Positions 1-7,739 of a stretch of 22,398 nt of DNA are shown piece by piece. Position 1 is the stretch's first letter; each line of letters opens with the position of its first letter. A model generated the notes under the pieces. That model had not been told where the DNA came from. It made no database searches and was given only the letters and a program-made list of their open reading frames with translations. This stretch comes from CAYLLD01 sp964425135 (GTDB lineage: Bacteria; Pseudomonadota; Alphaproteobacteria; Rhodobacterales; Rhodobacteraceae): contig CAYRKW010000052.1 in NCBI GenBank assembly GCA_964425135.1, positions 1 through 22,398 on the forward strand, written 5' to 3'. Both the position numbers and the translations under genes were made by a program.

Positions 1-6
1 GCCTCG

Positions 7-2178
7 CTACCGTTTCTTCCGCTTCACATTCCCGCCACGCTGACCCGGACGCCCTGCCGTACTGCGACCGGCGCGTTGCTGGGCCGATTCCGCTGCCGCC
101 TCAACCGCTGATTGACGCGCGAGCGGGTCATCGGCGACGGCCAGTTCCACCGCCTCCAACCGTTTCACCTCATCTCGAATGCGCGCTGCCTCTTCGAATT
201 CCAGGTTTTCGGCTGCTTTGATCATATCCTTGCGCAAATGCTCCAGATGCGCAGCGAGATTGGCACCGACCATGGCGGGTTTGTCGACTTTTGTGGTGAT
301 GCGGGATTGATCCGTATCGCCTTGCCACAGACCTTCCATCACATCGGAGACGTTTTTCTTGATCGTCTCGGGCGTGATGCCGTGCTTTTCGTTGTAGGCA
401 ATCTGCTTTTCGCGGCGTCTGTTGGTTTCCCCCAAAGCCCGTTCCATCGAGCCTGTTATCCGATCTGCGTACATGATGACGCGACCTTCAGCGTTCCGTG
501 CGGCGCGACCAATGGTCTGGATGAGCGAGGTTTCGGAGCGCAGGAAACCCTCTTTGTCTGCATCGAGAATGGCCACGAGGCCACATTCGGGAATGTCCAA
601 ACCTTCGCGCAACAGGTTGATCCCGACCAGTACATCGAATGCGCCAAGACGCAGATCGCGCAAAATTTCGATCCGCTCCAGCGTGTCGATATCCGAGTGC
701 ATGTAGCGCACCCGTGTGCCTTGCTCGTGCAGATATTCGGTCAGATCTTCGGCCATGCGCTTTGTTAATGTGGTCACGAGCACGCGGTAACCGTCAGCCG
801 CGACGCGCTGCACTTCGTCAAGCAGATCATCGACCTGCGTTTCAACCGGGCGGATTTCAACCTCGGGGTCCAATAGACCTGTGGGGCGGATCACTTGTTC
901 TGCAAACACCCCGCCCGATTGTTCCAATTCCCAAGACGAAGGTGTGGCAGAAACGAACACCGATTGCGGGCGCATGGCGTCCCATTCCTCGAACTTGAGG
1001 GGGCGGTTGTCCATGCACGACGGCAGGCGGAACCCGTGTTCGGCAAGCGTAAACTTGCGGCGGTAGTCGCCTTTATACATCGCGCCAAGCTGGGGGACCG
1101 AGACATGGCTTTCATCTGCAAAAACGATGGCATTGTCAGGGATGTATTCGAACAGGGTCGGGGGCGGCTCGCCGGGCGCACGGCCTGTGAGGTAGCGTGA
1201 GTAGTTCTCGATGCCGTTGCACACGCCCGTCGCTTCGAGCATCTCCAGGTCGAAATTGGTGCGCTGTTCCAGCCTTTGCGCTTCCAGAAGCATCCCTTCA
1301 TTGACCAGATGATCCAGCCGGATCTTCAACTCGGCCTTGATGCCCTTGATCGCCTGCTGCATCGTCGGGCGTGGTGTAACATAATGAGAATTGGCGTAGA
1401 TGCGTAGTTTTTCGATCGTGTTGGTCTTTTGGCCGGTGAGCGGATCGAACTCTTGGATCGTCTCCAAATCTTCGCCGAAGAACGAGAACCGGTAGGCGCG
1501 GTCCTCAAGGTGGGCTGGCCATAGTTCCAGACTGTCGCCGCGCACCCGAAACGAGCCGCGCTGAAACGCCTGATCATTGCGGCGGTATTGCTGAGCGATC
1601 AGATCAGCCATGACTTTGCGCTGATCGTAGGTTTTGCCCGCATGAAGCTCCTGCGTCATCGCCCCATAGGTTTCAACCGAGCCGATACCGTAGATGCAGG
1701 AGACAGAGGCGACGATGATCACGTCATCGCGTTCAAGCAAGGCGCGGGTGGCCGAGTGGCGCATCCGGTCGATCTGCTCGTTAATCTGGCTCTCTTTTTC
1801 GATATAGGTGTCGGTGCGGGCGACATAGGCCTCTGGCTGGTAGTAGTCGTAGTAAGAGACGAAATATTCGACCGAGTTTTCGGGGAAAAACCCCTTAAAC
1901 TCGCCGAAGAGCTGCGCTGCGAGGGTTTTATTGGGGGCCAGGATGATCGCAGGGCGTTGGGTTTCCTGAATGATCTTGGCCATCGTGAAGGTTTTTCCGG
2001 TCCCGGTTGCGCCCAGCAAAACCTGATCGCGTTCGCCGTCGTCAATGCCGCTCACAAGATTGGCAATTGCGGTCGGTTGATCGCCCGCAGGCTCGAACTC
2101 TGTCACCATCTCAAAACGCTTGCCTGCTTCGAGTTTTTCCGGCCTTTTTTCGCTCGTTTTTGTGATGGTTTCGTTCAT
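7..2178 (-). CDS. uvrB: UvrABC excision nuclease subunit B
   Basis: UvrB is the damage-verifying helicase-like subunit of cytoplasmic nucleotide excision repair; it is loaded by UvrA and then recruits UvrC. The 723-aa protein is full length and a little longer than usual because of its tail. Walker A GATGTGKT lies at residues 56-63. The damage-binding beta-hairpin with its tyrosine cluster (YYDYYQPEAY) is at 109-118, the DESH Walker B box at 355-358, and helicase motif VI (QTIGRAARN) at about 554-562. A UVR domain that contacts UvrC sits at about 643-678. The last 25 residues are basic and low-complexity, ending KRKKR. The ATG at 2178 has GAAGG about 10 nt upstream on the minus strand. I saw no alphaproteobacterial LexA box (GTTC-N7-GTTC) upstream, so SOS control is not supported here. 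It is transcribed alone, away from the complex I subunit gene. Identification is secure. Confidence 0.98.
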   Translation of the reverse strand: MNETITKTSEKRPEKLEAGKRFEMVTEFEPAGDQPTAIANLVSGIDDGERDQVLLGATGTGKTFTMAKIIQETQRPAIILAPNKTLAAQLFGEFKGFFPENSVEYFVSYYDYYQPEAYVARTDTYIEKESQINEQIDRMRHSATRALLERDDVIIVASVSCIYGIGSVETYGAMTQELHAGKTYDQRKVMADLIAQQYRRNDQAFQRGSFRVRGDSLELWPAHLEDRAYRFSFFGEDLETIQEFDPLTGQKTNTIEKLRIYANSHYVTPRPTMQQAIKGIKAELKIRLDHLVNEGMLLEAQRLEQRTNFDLEMLEATGVCNGIENYSRYLTGRAPGEPPPTLFEYIPDNAIVFADESHVSVPQLGAMYKGDYRRKFTLAEHGFRLPSCMDNRPLKFEEWDAMRPQSVFVSATPSSWELEQSGGVFAEQVIRPTGLLDPEVEIRPVETQVDDLLDEVQRVAADGYRVLVTTLTKRMAEDLTEYLHEQGTRVRYMHSDIDTLERIEILRDLRLGAFDVLVGINLLREGLDIPECGLVAILDADKEGFLRSETSLIQTIGRAARNAEGRVIMYADRITGSMERALGETNRRREKQIAYNEKHGITPETIKKNVSDVMEGLWQGDTDQSRITTKVDKPAMVGANLAAHLEHLRKDMIKAAENLEFEEAARIRDEVKRLEAVELAVADDPLARQSAVEAAAESAQQRAGRSTAGRPGQRGGNVKRKKR

Positions 2179-2224
2179 GGTTGTTTTGCCTTCGGGTCGA
2201 TGCGATTATTTTGCCTGCGCAAGC

Positions 2225-2292
2225 TAACTTTTTGAAAAAGTTAACAAAGCGTTAATCGTTTAAGTTGTGTGCTGCTAAATATTACACAACTT
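2225..2292. promoter_or_regulatory. Cluster of inverted repeats upstream of uvrB
   Basis: Three inverted repeats lie within 68 bp. TAACTTTTTGAAAAAGTTA at 2225-2243 is a perfect 9+1+9 palindrome. TTAAC/GTTAA forms an overlapping pair at 2241-2255. AAGTTGTGT at 2262-2270 pairs with ACACAACTT at 2284-2292 across 13 nt. They sit 47-115 bp upstream of the uvrB start, where a promoter and operators would be expected. No known regulator site was recognised; an operator role is inference. Confidence 0.45.
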
Positions 2293-2356
2293 TAGCGAAA
2301 ATAATTCTTGCAATTCGTCTTGACGTGTCCTACTCAGGATAGGCAAGCAGCAAGAC

Positions 2357-2420
2357 GGTCGTCAACCTCGCGCAGCACCACCCACCCCACCCCTCGCTCC
2401 CTCGCGCTGGGTTGACGACC
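2357..2420. repeat. 11-bp perfect inverted repeat with G-quadruplex-prone loop
   Basis: GGTCGTCAACC at 2357-2367 is exactly complementary to GGTTGACGACC at 2410-2420, leaving a 42-nt loop. On the minus strand the loop has G runs of 3, 4, 4 and 3 separated by 5, 1 and 1 nt, which fits the usual G-quadruplex pattern. No T run follows either arm, so this is not a typical intrinsic terminator. It may be an unannotated structured RNA, a cruciform or a repeat-family member; function unknown. Confidence 0.6.
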
Positions 2421-2536
2421 ACCTAACCCTCTCCCCGATAAATTCAATCAGCTTTTAGCGATTTCCGCGCTTGTTTTGCGCGTGGCTCCGTTATATTCAG
2501 GGCGCGATTGATCAAACGACATCAGGACGCGCTTTC

Positions 2537-2848
2537 ATGGTTGCTCGTATCTACCAACCCGCCCGCAATTCGATGCAGTCAGGCCAGGGGAAAACCAAGG
2601 TCTGGGTTCTAGAATATGCCTCGGGAGTGCGGCGCGAGATTGATCCGTTGATGGGATGGACTGGCTCTGACGATACGCAAAGTCAGGTAAAACTGACCTT
2701 TGAAAGTAAAGAGGCTGCGATTGCCTATGCCAGTAGTAAGGGTATCGCCTATCAGGTCGTTGAGCCAAACAAGCGCTCCCATATCCTGCGCAGCGGCGGA
2801 TACGGCGATAATTTTGCGCATAATCGTCGCGCCGTTTGGACACATTAG
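2537..2848 (+). CDS. NDUFS4-like accessory subunit of NADH dehydrogenase (complex I)
   Basis: A 103-aa protein matching the ETC complex I NDUFS4/18-kDa (AQDQ) family. In alphaproteobacteria and mitochondria this is an accessory subunit on the peripheral arm of NADH:ubiquinone oxidoreductase. The family signature is visible: an N-terminal ARIYQPARN, a central GWTGSDDTQSQVKLTFESKE at about 41-60, then YGDNF at 89-93 and the terminal WTH. The start was placed at ATG 2537 because AGGA lies 9-12 nt upstream and homologous proteins begin near MVARIYQP. An in-frame extension to 2471 has no ribosome binding site and no family resemblance. The gene stands apart from any nuo cluster, which is usual for this subunit in Rhodobacterales. 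Product assignment is strong; the contribution to complex I assembly is family knowledge. Confidence 0.93.
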   Translation: MVARIYQPARNSMQSGQGKTKVWVLEYASGVRREIDPLMGWTGSDDTQSQVKLTFESKEAAIAYASSKGIAYQVVEPNKRSHILRSGGYGDNFAHNRRAVWTH

Positions 2849-2882
2849 TACAGATCAGCTTGAACTTCGGTAAGTTTGGTGC

Positions 2883-2910
2883 GTAAGACACGCGATCATG
2901 GCGTGTTTAC
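2883..2910. promoter_or_regulatory. Imperfect inverted repeat between NDUFS4-like gene and pntA
   Basis: ACACGC (2888-2893) pairs with GCGTGT (2901-2906) around a 7-nt loop, and flanking GTAA/TTAC extends the stem past one bulged G. Only a weak T-containing tail follows. It could be a modest terminator for the upstream gene or an operator for pntA; the sequence does not decide. Confidence 0.35.
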
Positions 2911-2964
2911 CTTCAGTATACGTGTGTATGCGCGGGCGCCGAGCAAGCAAAGGAGATCTGGACC

Positions 2965-4533
2965 GTGATCGTCGGAGCCCCAAAAGAGATTTTTCCAGGT
3001 GAAAATCGCGTCGCGATGACACCAGAGAGCGCAACCCATTTGCAAAAGCTGGGTCATAGCTGTGTGATTGAAAGCGGCGCAGGTGTCGCTGCACGTTTTT
3101 CTGATGCGGATTACGAAGCTGCCGGCGTGAAGATCGTCAAAACCGCCGCTGCGCTTTGGAAAGAGGCAGATATCGTTGCCAAAGTCCGCCCGCCTGAAGA
3201 CACAGAAGTCAAACGCGCGCGCAAAGGCCAGACGGTGATTTCGTTTCTCTATCCAGCGCAAAACGAAGCGTTGATGACTGCGCTCAATGACAAAGGCGCG
3301 AGTGTCATTGCGATGGACATGGTGCCGCGCATCAGCCGGGCGCAGAAGATGGACGCACTCTCGTCGATGGCCAATATCGCCGGATATCGGGCGGTTATTG
3401 AGGCGGGCAACAACTTCGGGCGCTTCTTTACAGGGCAGGTGACGGCAGCGGGCAAGGTGCCGCCTGCCAAAGTGCTCGTGGTCGGGGCTGGTGTGGCTGG
3501 ACTGGCTGCGATTGGGGCTGCGACGTCGCTCGGTGCGATCGTTTACGCTTTTGATGTGCGCCCAGAGGTGGCCGAGCAGATCAATTCCATGGGCGCGGAA
3601 TTTGTTTTCCTCGATTTTGAAGAGAGCGCGCAGGATGGTGCGGCGACAGGCGGTTATGCGGCCCCCTCAAGCCCTGAGTTTCGCGAAAAGCAGCTCGAAA
3701 AATTCCGCGAGCTTGCGCCTGAGATGGACATTGTCATCACCACTGCGTTGATCCCCGGGCGTGATGCGCCAAAGCTGTGGCTCAAGGATATGGTTGAGGC
3801 GATGAAACCCGGCTCTGTCGTTGTTGATCTCGCGGCAGAGCGGGGTGGCAACTGTGATCTGACGGTCATGGATCAGAAGGTCGAAAGCGATAATGGCGTG
3901 ACCATCATCGGCTACACTGACTTTCCTAGCCGTATGGCGACGCAATCGTCAAATCTCTATGGTAATAATATCCGGCACATGCTGGCCGATTTGACACCTG
4001 AAAAAGACGGTGTGGTTGTGCATGACATGGAGGATGATGTCATTCGTGGGGCTACGGTGAGCCATGAAGGCGCGATTACCTTCCCGCCGCCACCCCCTAA
4101 AGTCGCGGCGATTGCGGCAGCGCCGCCAAAAGCGCCGGAGCCGACGGCCGAAGAGAAAAAGGCCGCAGAGGTGGCAGCGTTCAAAAAGCAAACGCAGCAA
4201 CAGTTTACATTGCTCGCGGTTGGCGGCGCATTGATCCTTCTGGCCGGTCTCTTCGCGCCAGCCAGCTTCATGAGCCATTTCATCGTCTTCGTGTTGGCCT
4301 GCTTTGTCGGGTTTCAGGTCATCTGGAACGTCAGTCACGCGTTGCACACGCCGCTCATGGCGATCACTAACGCGATCTCGTCGATCATTATCTTAGGCGC
4401 GCTTATGCAGATGGGCTCTGGCTCATGGCTGGTGATCATACTCGCGGCGGCTTCGATATTCATGGCCGGCATCAACATTTTCGGCGGCTTTCTCGTAACG
4501 CGGCGCATGCTCGCCATGTTCCAGAAATCGTAA
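2965..4533 (+). CDS. pntA: Proton-translocating NAD(P) transhydrogenase, alpha subunit
   Basis: PntA binds NAD(H) and, with PntB, couples hydride transfer from NADH to NADP+ to inward proton flow across the inner membrane, supplying NADPH. The 522-aa protein has the soluble dI domain at about 1-375, with the dinucleotide fold GAGVAGLAAIG at 174-184, the DVRP turn at 197-200, and the mobile-loop region around RMATQSSNLYG at 323-333. A Pro/Ala-rich linker (five Pro at 374-378) precedes about four hydrophobic helices from 414 to the end. All of the alpha subunit is in one polypeptide (E. coli-like) rather than split in two as in some alphaproteobacteria. The start is GTG at 2965 with AAGGAG nine nt upstream. 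pntB follows after 15 nt, so the two are co-transcribed. Confidence 0.97.
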   Translation: MIVGAPKEIFPGENRVAMTPESATHLQKLGHSCVIESGAGVAARFSDADYEAAGVKIVKTAAALWKEADIVAKVRPPEDTEVKRARKGQTVISFLYPAQNEALMTALNDKGASVIAMDMVPRISRAQKMDALSSMANIAGYRAVIEAGNNFGRFFTGQVTAAGKVPPAKVLVVGAGVAGLAAIGAATSLGAIVYAFDVRPEVAEQINSMGAEFVFLDFEESAQDGAATGGYAAPSSPEFREKQLEKFRELAPEMDIVITTALIPGRDAPKLWLKDMVEAMKPGSVVVDLAAERGGNCDLTVMDQKVESDNGVTIIGYTDFPSRMATQSSNLYGNNIRHMLADLTPEKDGVVVHDMEDDVIRGATVSHEGAITFPPPPPKVAAIAAAPPKAPEPTAEEKKAAEVAAFKKQTQQQFTLLAVGGALILLAGLFAPASFMSHFIVFVLACFVGFQVIWNVSHALHTPLMAITNAISSIIILGALMQMGSGSWLVIILAAASIFMAGINIFGGFLVTRRMLAMFQKS

Positions 4534-4548
4534 GGGGAGGTCGGAGCA

Positions 4549-5979
4549 ATGGAATTCGGTTTCACAACAGCGGCTTATGTGGTCGCAGCAGTTCTCTTCA
4601 TCCTCAGCCTTGGCGGTCTGTCCAATCAGGAAAGCGCCAAACGTGCGGTCTGGTATGGCATCGTCGGCATGGCGCTTGCGGTCGCTGCAACGCTGATCGG
4701 GCCGGGATCGGGGCTCTGGCTCTTGTCGCTCATCTTGATCGCAGCAGGCGGAACCATCGGTGTCTATGTCGCCCAGCGCGTGCAGATGACCGAGATGCCG
4801 CAACTTGTGGCGGCGATGCACTCTCTTGTGGGTCTTGCAGCTGTCTTCGTCGGCTTTAATGCGCATTTCGAAATTGGCAATGTCGCGGCCTACACGGGAG
4901 ATGTGAAAGAGCTTGGTAGTTTTGCTCAGCTTATCGCCAAGAAAACCCCAACCGAAATCAATATTCTGCGGGTTGAGCTTTTCCTTGGCGTCTTCATCGG
5001 GGCCATCACCTTTACAGGCTCCGTCATCGCTTTTGGCAAACTGGCGGGCAAAGTTACCTCGGCAGCAGAAAAGCTGCCCGGCGGTCATATGCTCAATGCA
5101 GCAGCGGCGGTGATCTCGCTGCTGTGTCTGTTTTGGTATTTCGGCTCGGGCGGGTTCCTTCCGCTCCTGATCATGACGCTGGCCGCACTTTTCATCGGCT
5201 ATCACCTGATCATGGGAATTGGCGGCGCGGATATGCCGGTGGTTGTCTCGATGCTCAACAGCTACTCAGGTTGGGCGGCGGCGGCGATTGGCTTCTCGCT
5301 CGGCAATGATCTTCTGATCGTCGTGGGCGCGCTTGTGGGCTCGTCCGGTGCCATCCTCAGCTACATCATGTGTAAAGCGATGAACCGGAATTTCGTCTCG
5401 GTGATCCTTGGCGGATTTGGCGGGGCGGCTGGTCCGGCAATGGCAGTTGAGGGGGAGCAGATTGCCATCGATGCGGATGGTGTGGCAGCGGCCCTTGATG
5501 ATGCGGACAGCGTTATCATTGTACCAGGCTATGGCATGGCGGTTGCCCAGGCCCAGCAATCGGTGAGCGAGCTGACCCGTCGGTTGCGCGCCAAGGGTAA
5601 GGAAGTTCGTTTCGGCATTCACCCTGTTGCGGGCCGTTTGCCAGGGCATATGAATGTGCTTCTGGCAGAGGCAAAGGTGCCCTACGACATCGTGCTGGAG
5701 ATGGATGAGATTAACGATGATTTTCCGCAAACAGACGTTGCCATCATCATCGGCTCGAACGACATCGTGAACCCGGCAGCGCAAGAAGATCCCAACTCGC
5801 CCATCGCCGGTATGCCGGTTCTGGAAGTTTGGAAAGCCAAGCAGGTGTTTGTCTCCAAACGCGGGCAGGGCACCGGGTATTCGGGCATCGAGAACCCGCT
5901 CTTTTACAAAGAGAATACGCGGATGTTTTTTGGGGATGCGAAATCCTCGCTGGATGATCTGCTGAACCGGATCACCTGA
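4549..5979 (+). CDS. pntB: Proton-translocating NAD(P) transhydrogenase, beta subunit
   Basis: PntB provides most of the proton channel (dII) and the NADP(H)-binding domain (dIII). The 476-aa protein begins with a series of hydrophobic helices to about residue 295, including the conserved membrane histidine in VAAMHSLVG (H91). dIII follows with GYGMAVAQAQ at 327-336, HPVAGRLPGHMN at 358-369, the IIGSNDIVNPAA segment at about 400-411 and KRGQGTGYSG at 437-446. These are the NADP-binding hallmarks of the family. The start ATG at 4549 is preceded by GGGGAGG, and the gap to pntA is only 15 nt. A strong intrinsic terminator follows at 6027-6052, so pntAB forms a two-gene operon. Confidence 0.97.
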   Translation: MEFGFTTAAYVVAAVLFILSLGGLSNQESAKRAVWYGIVGMALAVAATLIGPGSGLWLLSLILIAAGGTIGVYVAQRVQMTEMPQLVAAMHSLVGLAAVFVGFNAHFEIGNVAAYTGDVKELGSFAQLIAKKTPTEINILRVELFLGVFIGAITFTGSVIAFGKLAGKVTSAAEKLPGGHMLNAAAAVISLLCLFWYFGSGGFLPLLIMTLAALFIGYHLIMGIGGADMPVVVSMLNSYSGWAAAAIGFSLGNDLLIVVGALVGSSGAILSYIMCKAMNRNFVSVILGGFGGAAGPAMAVEGEQIAIDADGVAAALDDADSVIIVPGYGMAVAQAQQSVSELTRRLRAKGKEVRFGIHPVAGRLPGHMNVLLAEAKVPYDIVLEMDEINDDFPQTDVAIIIGSNDIVNPAAQEDPNSPIAGMPVLEVWKAKQVFVSKRGQGTGYSGIENPLFYKENTRMFFGDAKSSLDDLLNRIT

Positions 5980-6006
5980 GGCTTGCACCTGCCGAAGTGT
6001 CGGCTA

Positions 6007-6030
6007 TGAGTATTTGACGAAAGATGAAAG
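6007..6030 (+). repeat. Short intergenic motif, copy 1 (TGAGTATTTG family)
   Basis: The segment begins TGAGTATTTG and continues with two copies of GAAA. It aligns with a second intergenic copy at 10051-10073, with 18 of 23 positions identical. Both copies lie downstream of a stop codon and next to a GC-rich hairpin. Similar GAGTATTT-containing segments are familiar in Rhodobacteraceae intergenic DNA, but I know of no assigned function. Confidence 0.5.
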
Positions 6031-6052
6031 GCGGGGGTCGCTCCCGCCTTTT
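6027..6052 (+). terminator. Intrinsic terminator after pntB
   Basis: AAAGGCGGG (6027-6035) pairs with CCCGCCTTT (6043-6051) over a 7-nt loop. The 9-bp stem ends in a short T run (TTTT at 6049-6052). It lies about 50 nt after the pntB stop and before pgi. Confidence 0.85.
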
Positions 6053-6081
6053 GCAGTTTGCACTGACGAAGGGTTTGTCGC

Positions 6082-7713
6082 ATGGATCAATCGCAACTCA
6101 AGAGCCTAAAATCCGAATGGGCGCGTGTGTCGGGGACGCATTTGCGAGCGTTGTTTGACACCGATCAGGCGCGGTTTGAGACGTTTTCGGCGTCCTTTGA
6201 CGATCTGACGATTGATTATTCCAAAGAGCGGCTCGATGGCGCAGCGATGGATGCTTTGATGAGCCTTGCGCGGGATCGGGGCGTTGAGGCGGCGCGCGAT
6301 GCGATGTTTGCGGGCGCGCACATCAATTCGACCGAGGATCGGGCGGTGCTGCACGCCGCTTTGCGCGCAACGCCTGCGGATGGGTACACGGTCGATGGGG
6401 CGAAGGCTGCGGATGTGGTTGAGCCCGAGAAAGAGCGGTTTCTGGCTTTTGCTGACGCTGTGATTGCGGGCAAGATCACCGCCGCTGACGGCAAGCCGTT
6501 CACAGATGTCATCAATATCGGCATCGGTGGCTCGGATCTTGGGCCGGTAATGGTCGCGCGGGCGCTCTCGCCCTTCAGGCAGGCGTCTGCGCCGAATGTG
6601 CATTTCGTCTCCAACGTTGATGGGGCGCATTTGGCGGATATCACCCGGGGGCTTGATCCGGCGCGCACGCTGGTGCTGATCGCCTCCAAAACCTTCACGA
6701 CCCATGAGACCATGACCAACGCCCATGCCGCGCAACGTTGGCTCACGCGCGGGATCGGGGAGGATGGAGTGGGCGCGCATCTCGCGGCGCTCTCGACCAA
6801 TCTGGAGGCGACCAAAGCCTTCGGGATCGAGGATGCGCATGTGTTTGGCTTCTGGGACTGGGTCGGGGGGCGCTATTCGGTCTGGTCGGCCATTGGGCTT
6901 TCGGTGGCGCTATCGGTTGGCGGCGCAAACTTTCGCGCATTTCTCGATGGTGCGCGCGCAATGGATCAGCATTTCCTGAGCGCGCCACTGGCGCAGAACC
7001 TGCCCATACTGCTTGCGCTCGTCGGCATCTGGCGGCGCAATGCAATGGGATGCGATACGGTTGCGCTTATTCCATATGATCAGCGGCTGGAGCGATTTCC
7101 AGCCTATGTTCAGCAGCTCGATATGGAAAGTAACGGCAAGTCGGTGAACAAAGCAGGCGATCCGGTCGCCGCTGCCACAGGGCCAGTGATCTGGGGCGAG
7201 CCGGGGACCAATGCACAGCATTCCTTCTTCCAACTCATCCATCAGGGCACCGATATCATACCCGTCGATTTTATCGCGGCGGCTGAGGATGGCTCGAAGC
7301 TGGATGGACAGCATCACATCCTGCTTGCCAATTGTTTTGCGCAATCTCAAGCGCTTGCTTTCGGGAAAACCACGCAAGAGGTCGCGGTGGAGATGCAGGC
7401 GGCGGGCAAAGAGGACGCGCAAATCGACGCACTCAAAACCCACCGGACCTTTGCTGGAAATCGGCCATCCACAACGATTTTGCACCGCAGGCTTGATCCG
7501 TTCTCGCTCGGCCGACTGATCGCATTGTTCGAGCATAAAGTGTTCGTGCAAGGCGTGATTTGGGACGTCAATTCCTTCGATCAATGGGGCGTTGAACTTG
7601 GCAAGGAGTTGGCCAAAGCGCTGCTTCCCGTGGTCAAAGGTGAGGCATCGCCTGATGGGGTGGATGGATCAACAGTCGGATTGATCGCGCGTGTCGCCTC
7701 TTTGCGGGACTGA
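6082..7713 (+). CDS. pgi: Glucose-6-phosphate isomerase
   Basis: This cytoplasmic enzyme interconverts glucose-6-phosphate and fructose-6-phosphate. In Roseobacters, which mostly use the Entner-Doudoroff route, it matters mainly for gluconeogenesis and polysaccharide supply. The 543-aa length is normal. Seen motifs are the phosphate-binding GIGGSDLGP at 147-155, PGI signature 1 (VGGRYSVWSAIGL) at 261-273, and signature 2 (DQWGVELGK) at 500-508. Catalytic residues line up with the E. coli enzyme by spacing: E349 (DMESNGKS), H380 (GTNAQH) and K508. The ATG at 6082 lies about 30 nt after the pntB terminator. The following GH2 gene starts 26 nt after the pgi stop with no terminator between, so the two are probably co-transcribed. 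Codon use matches the neighbours. Confidence 0.97.
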   Translation: MDQSQLKSLKSEWARVSGTHLRALFDTDQARFETFSASFDDLTIDYSKERLDGAAMDALMSLARDRGVEAARDAMFAGAHINSTEDRAVLHAALRATPADGYTVDGAKAADVVEPEKERFLAFADAVIAGKITAADGKPFTDVINIGIGGSDLGPVMVARALSPFRQASAPNVHFVSNVDGAHLADITRGLDPARTLVLIASKTFTTHETMTNAHAAQRWLTRGIGEDGVGAHLAALSTNLEATKAFGIEDAHVFGFWDWVGGRYSVWSAIGLSVALSVGGANFRAFLDGARAMDQHFLSAPLAQNLPILLALVGIWRRNAMGCDTVALIPYDQRLERFPAYVQQLDMESNGKSVNKAGDPVAAATGPVIWGEPGTNAQHSFFQLIHQGTDIIPVDFIAAAEDGSKLDGQHHILLANCFAQSQALAFGKTTQEVAVEMQAAGKEDAQIDALKTHRTFAGNRPSTTILHRRLDPFSLGRLIALFEHKVFVQGVIWDVNSFDQWGVELGKELAKALLPVVKGEASPDGVDGSTVGLIARVASLRD

Positions 7714-7739
7714 TCTGCGTCATTTGACTTGAGACCGAT

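Larger units (their letters stand above)
2179..2536. other. Intergenic region between divergent uvrB and NDUFS4-like gene
   Basis: About 360 bp without a credible gene. The half near uvrB is AT-rich and contains three inverted repeats. The half near the NDUFS4-like gene holds an 11-bp hairpin with a C-rich loop. Both genes are transcribed outward, so both promoters should lie here. A possible -35/-10 pair for the plus strand is TTGTTT at 2471 and TATATT at 2492, but the 15-nt spacer is short and this is weak. Confidence 0.6.

Noticed and set aside
112..768. Open reading frame of 218 aa on the plus strand opposite uvrB
   Set aside because: It is antisense to conserved uvrB sequence, has no recognisable motif and no ribosome binding site; it is a shadow of the GC-rich gene. 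The same applies to the other long antisense frames, e.g. opposite the corrinoid operon (12873-14324).
2471..2848. Longer form of the NDUFS4-like protein starting at 2471
   Set aside because: The 22 extra residues have no ribosome binding site and do not look like the family N-terminus; ATG 2537 has AGGA upstream.
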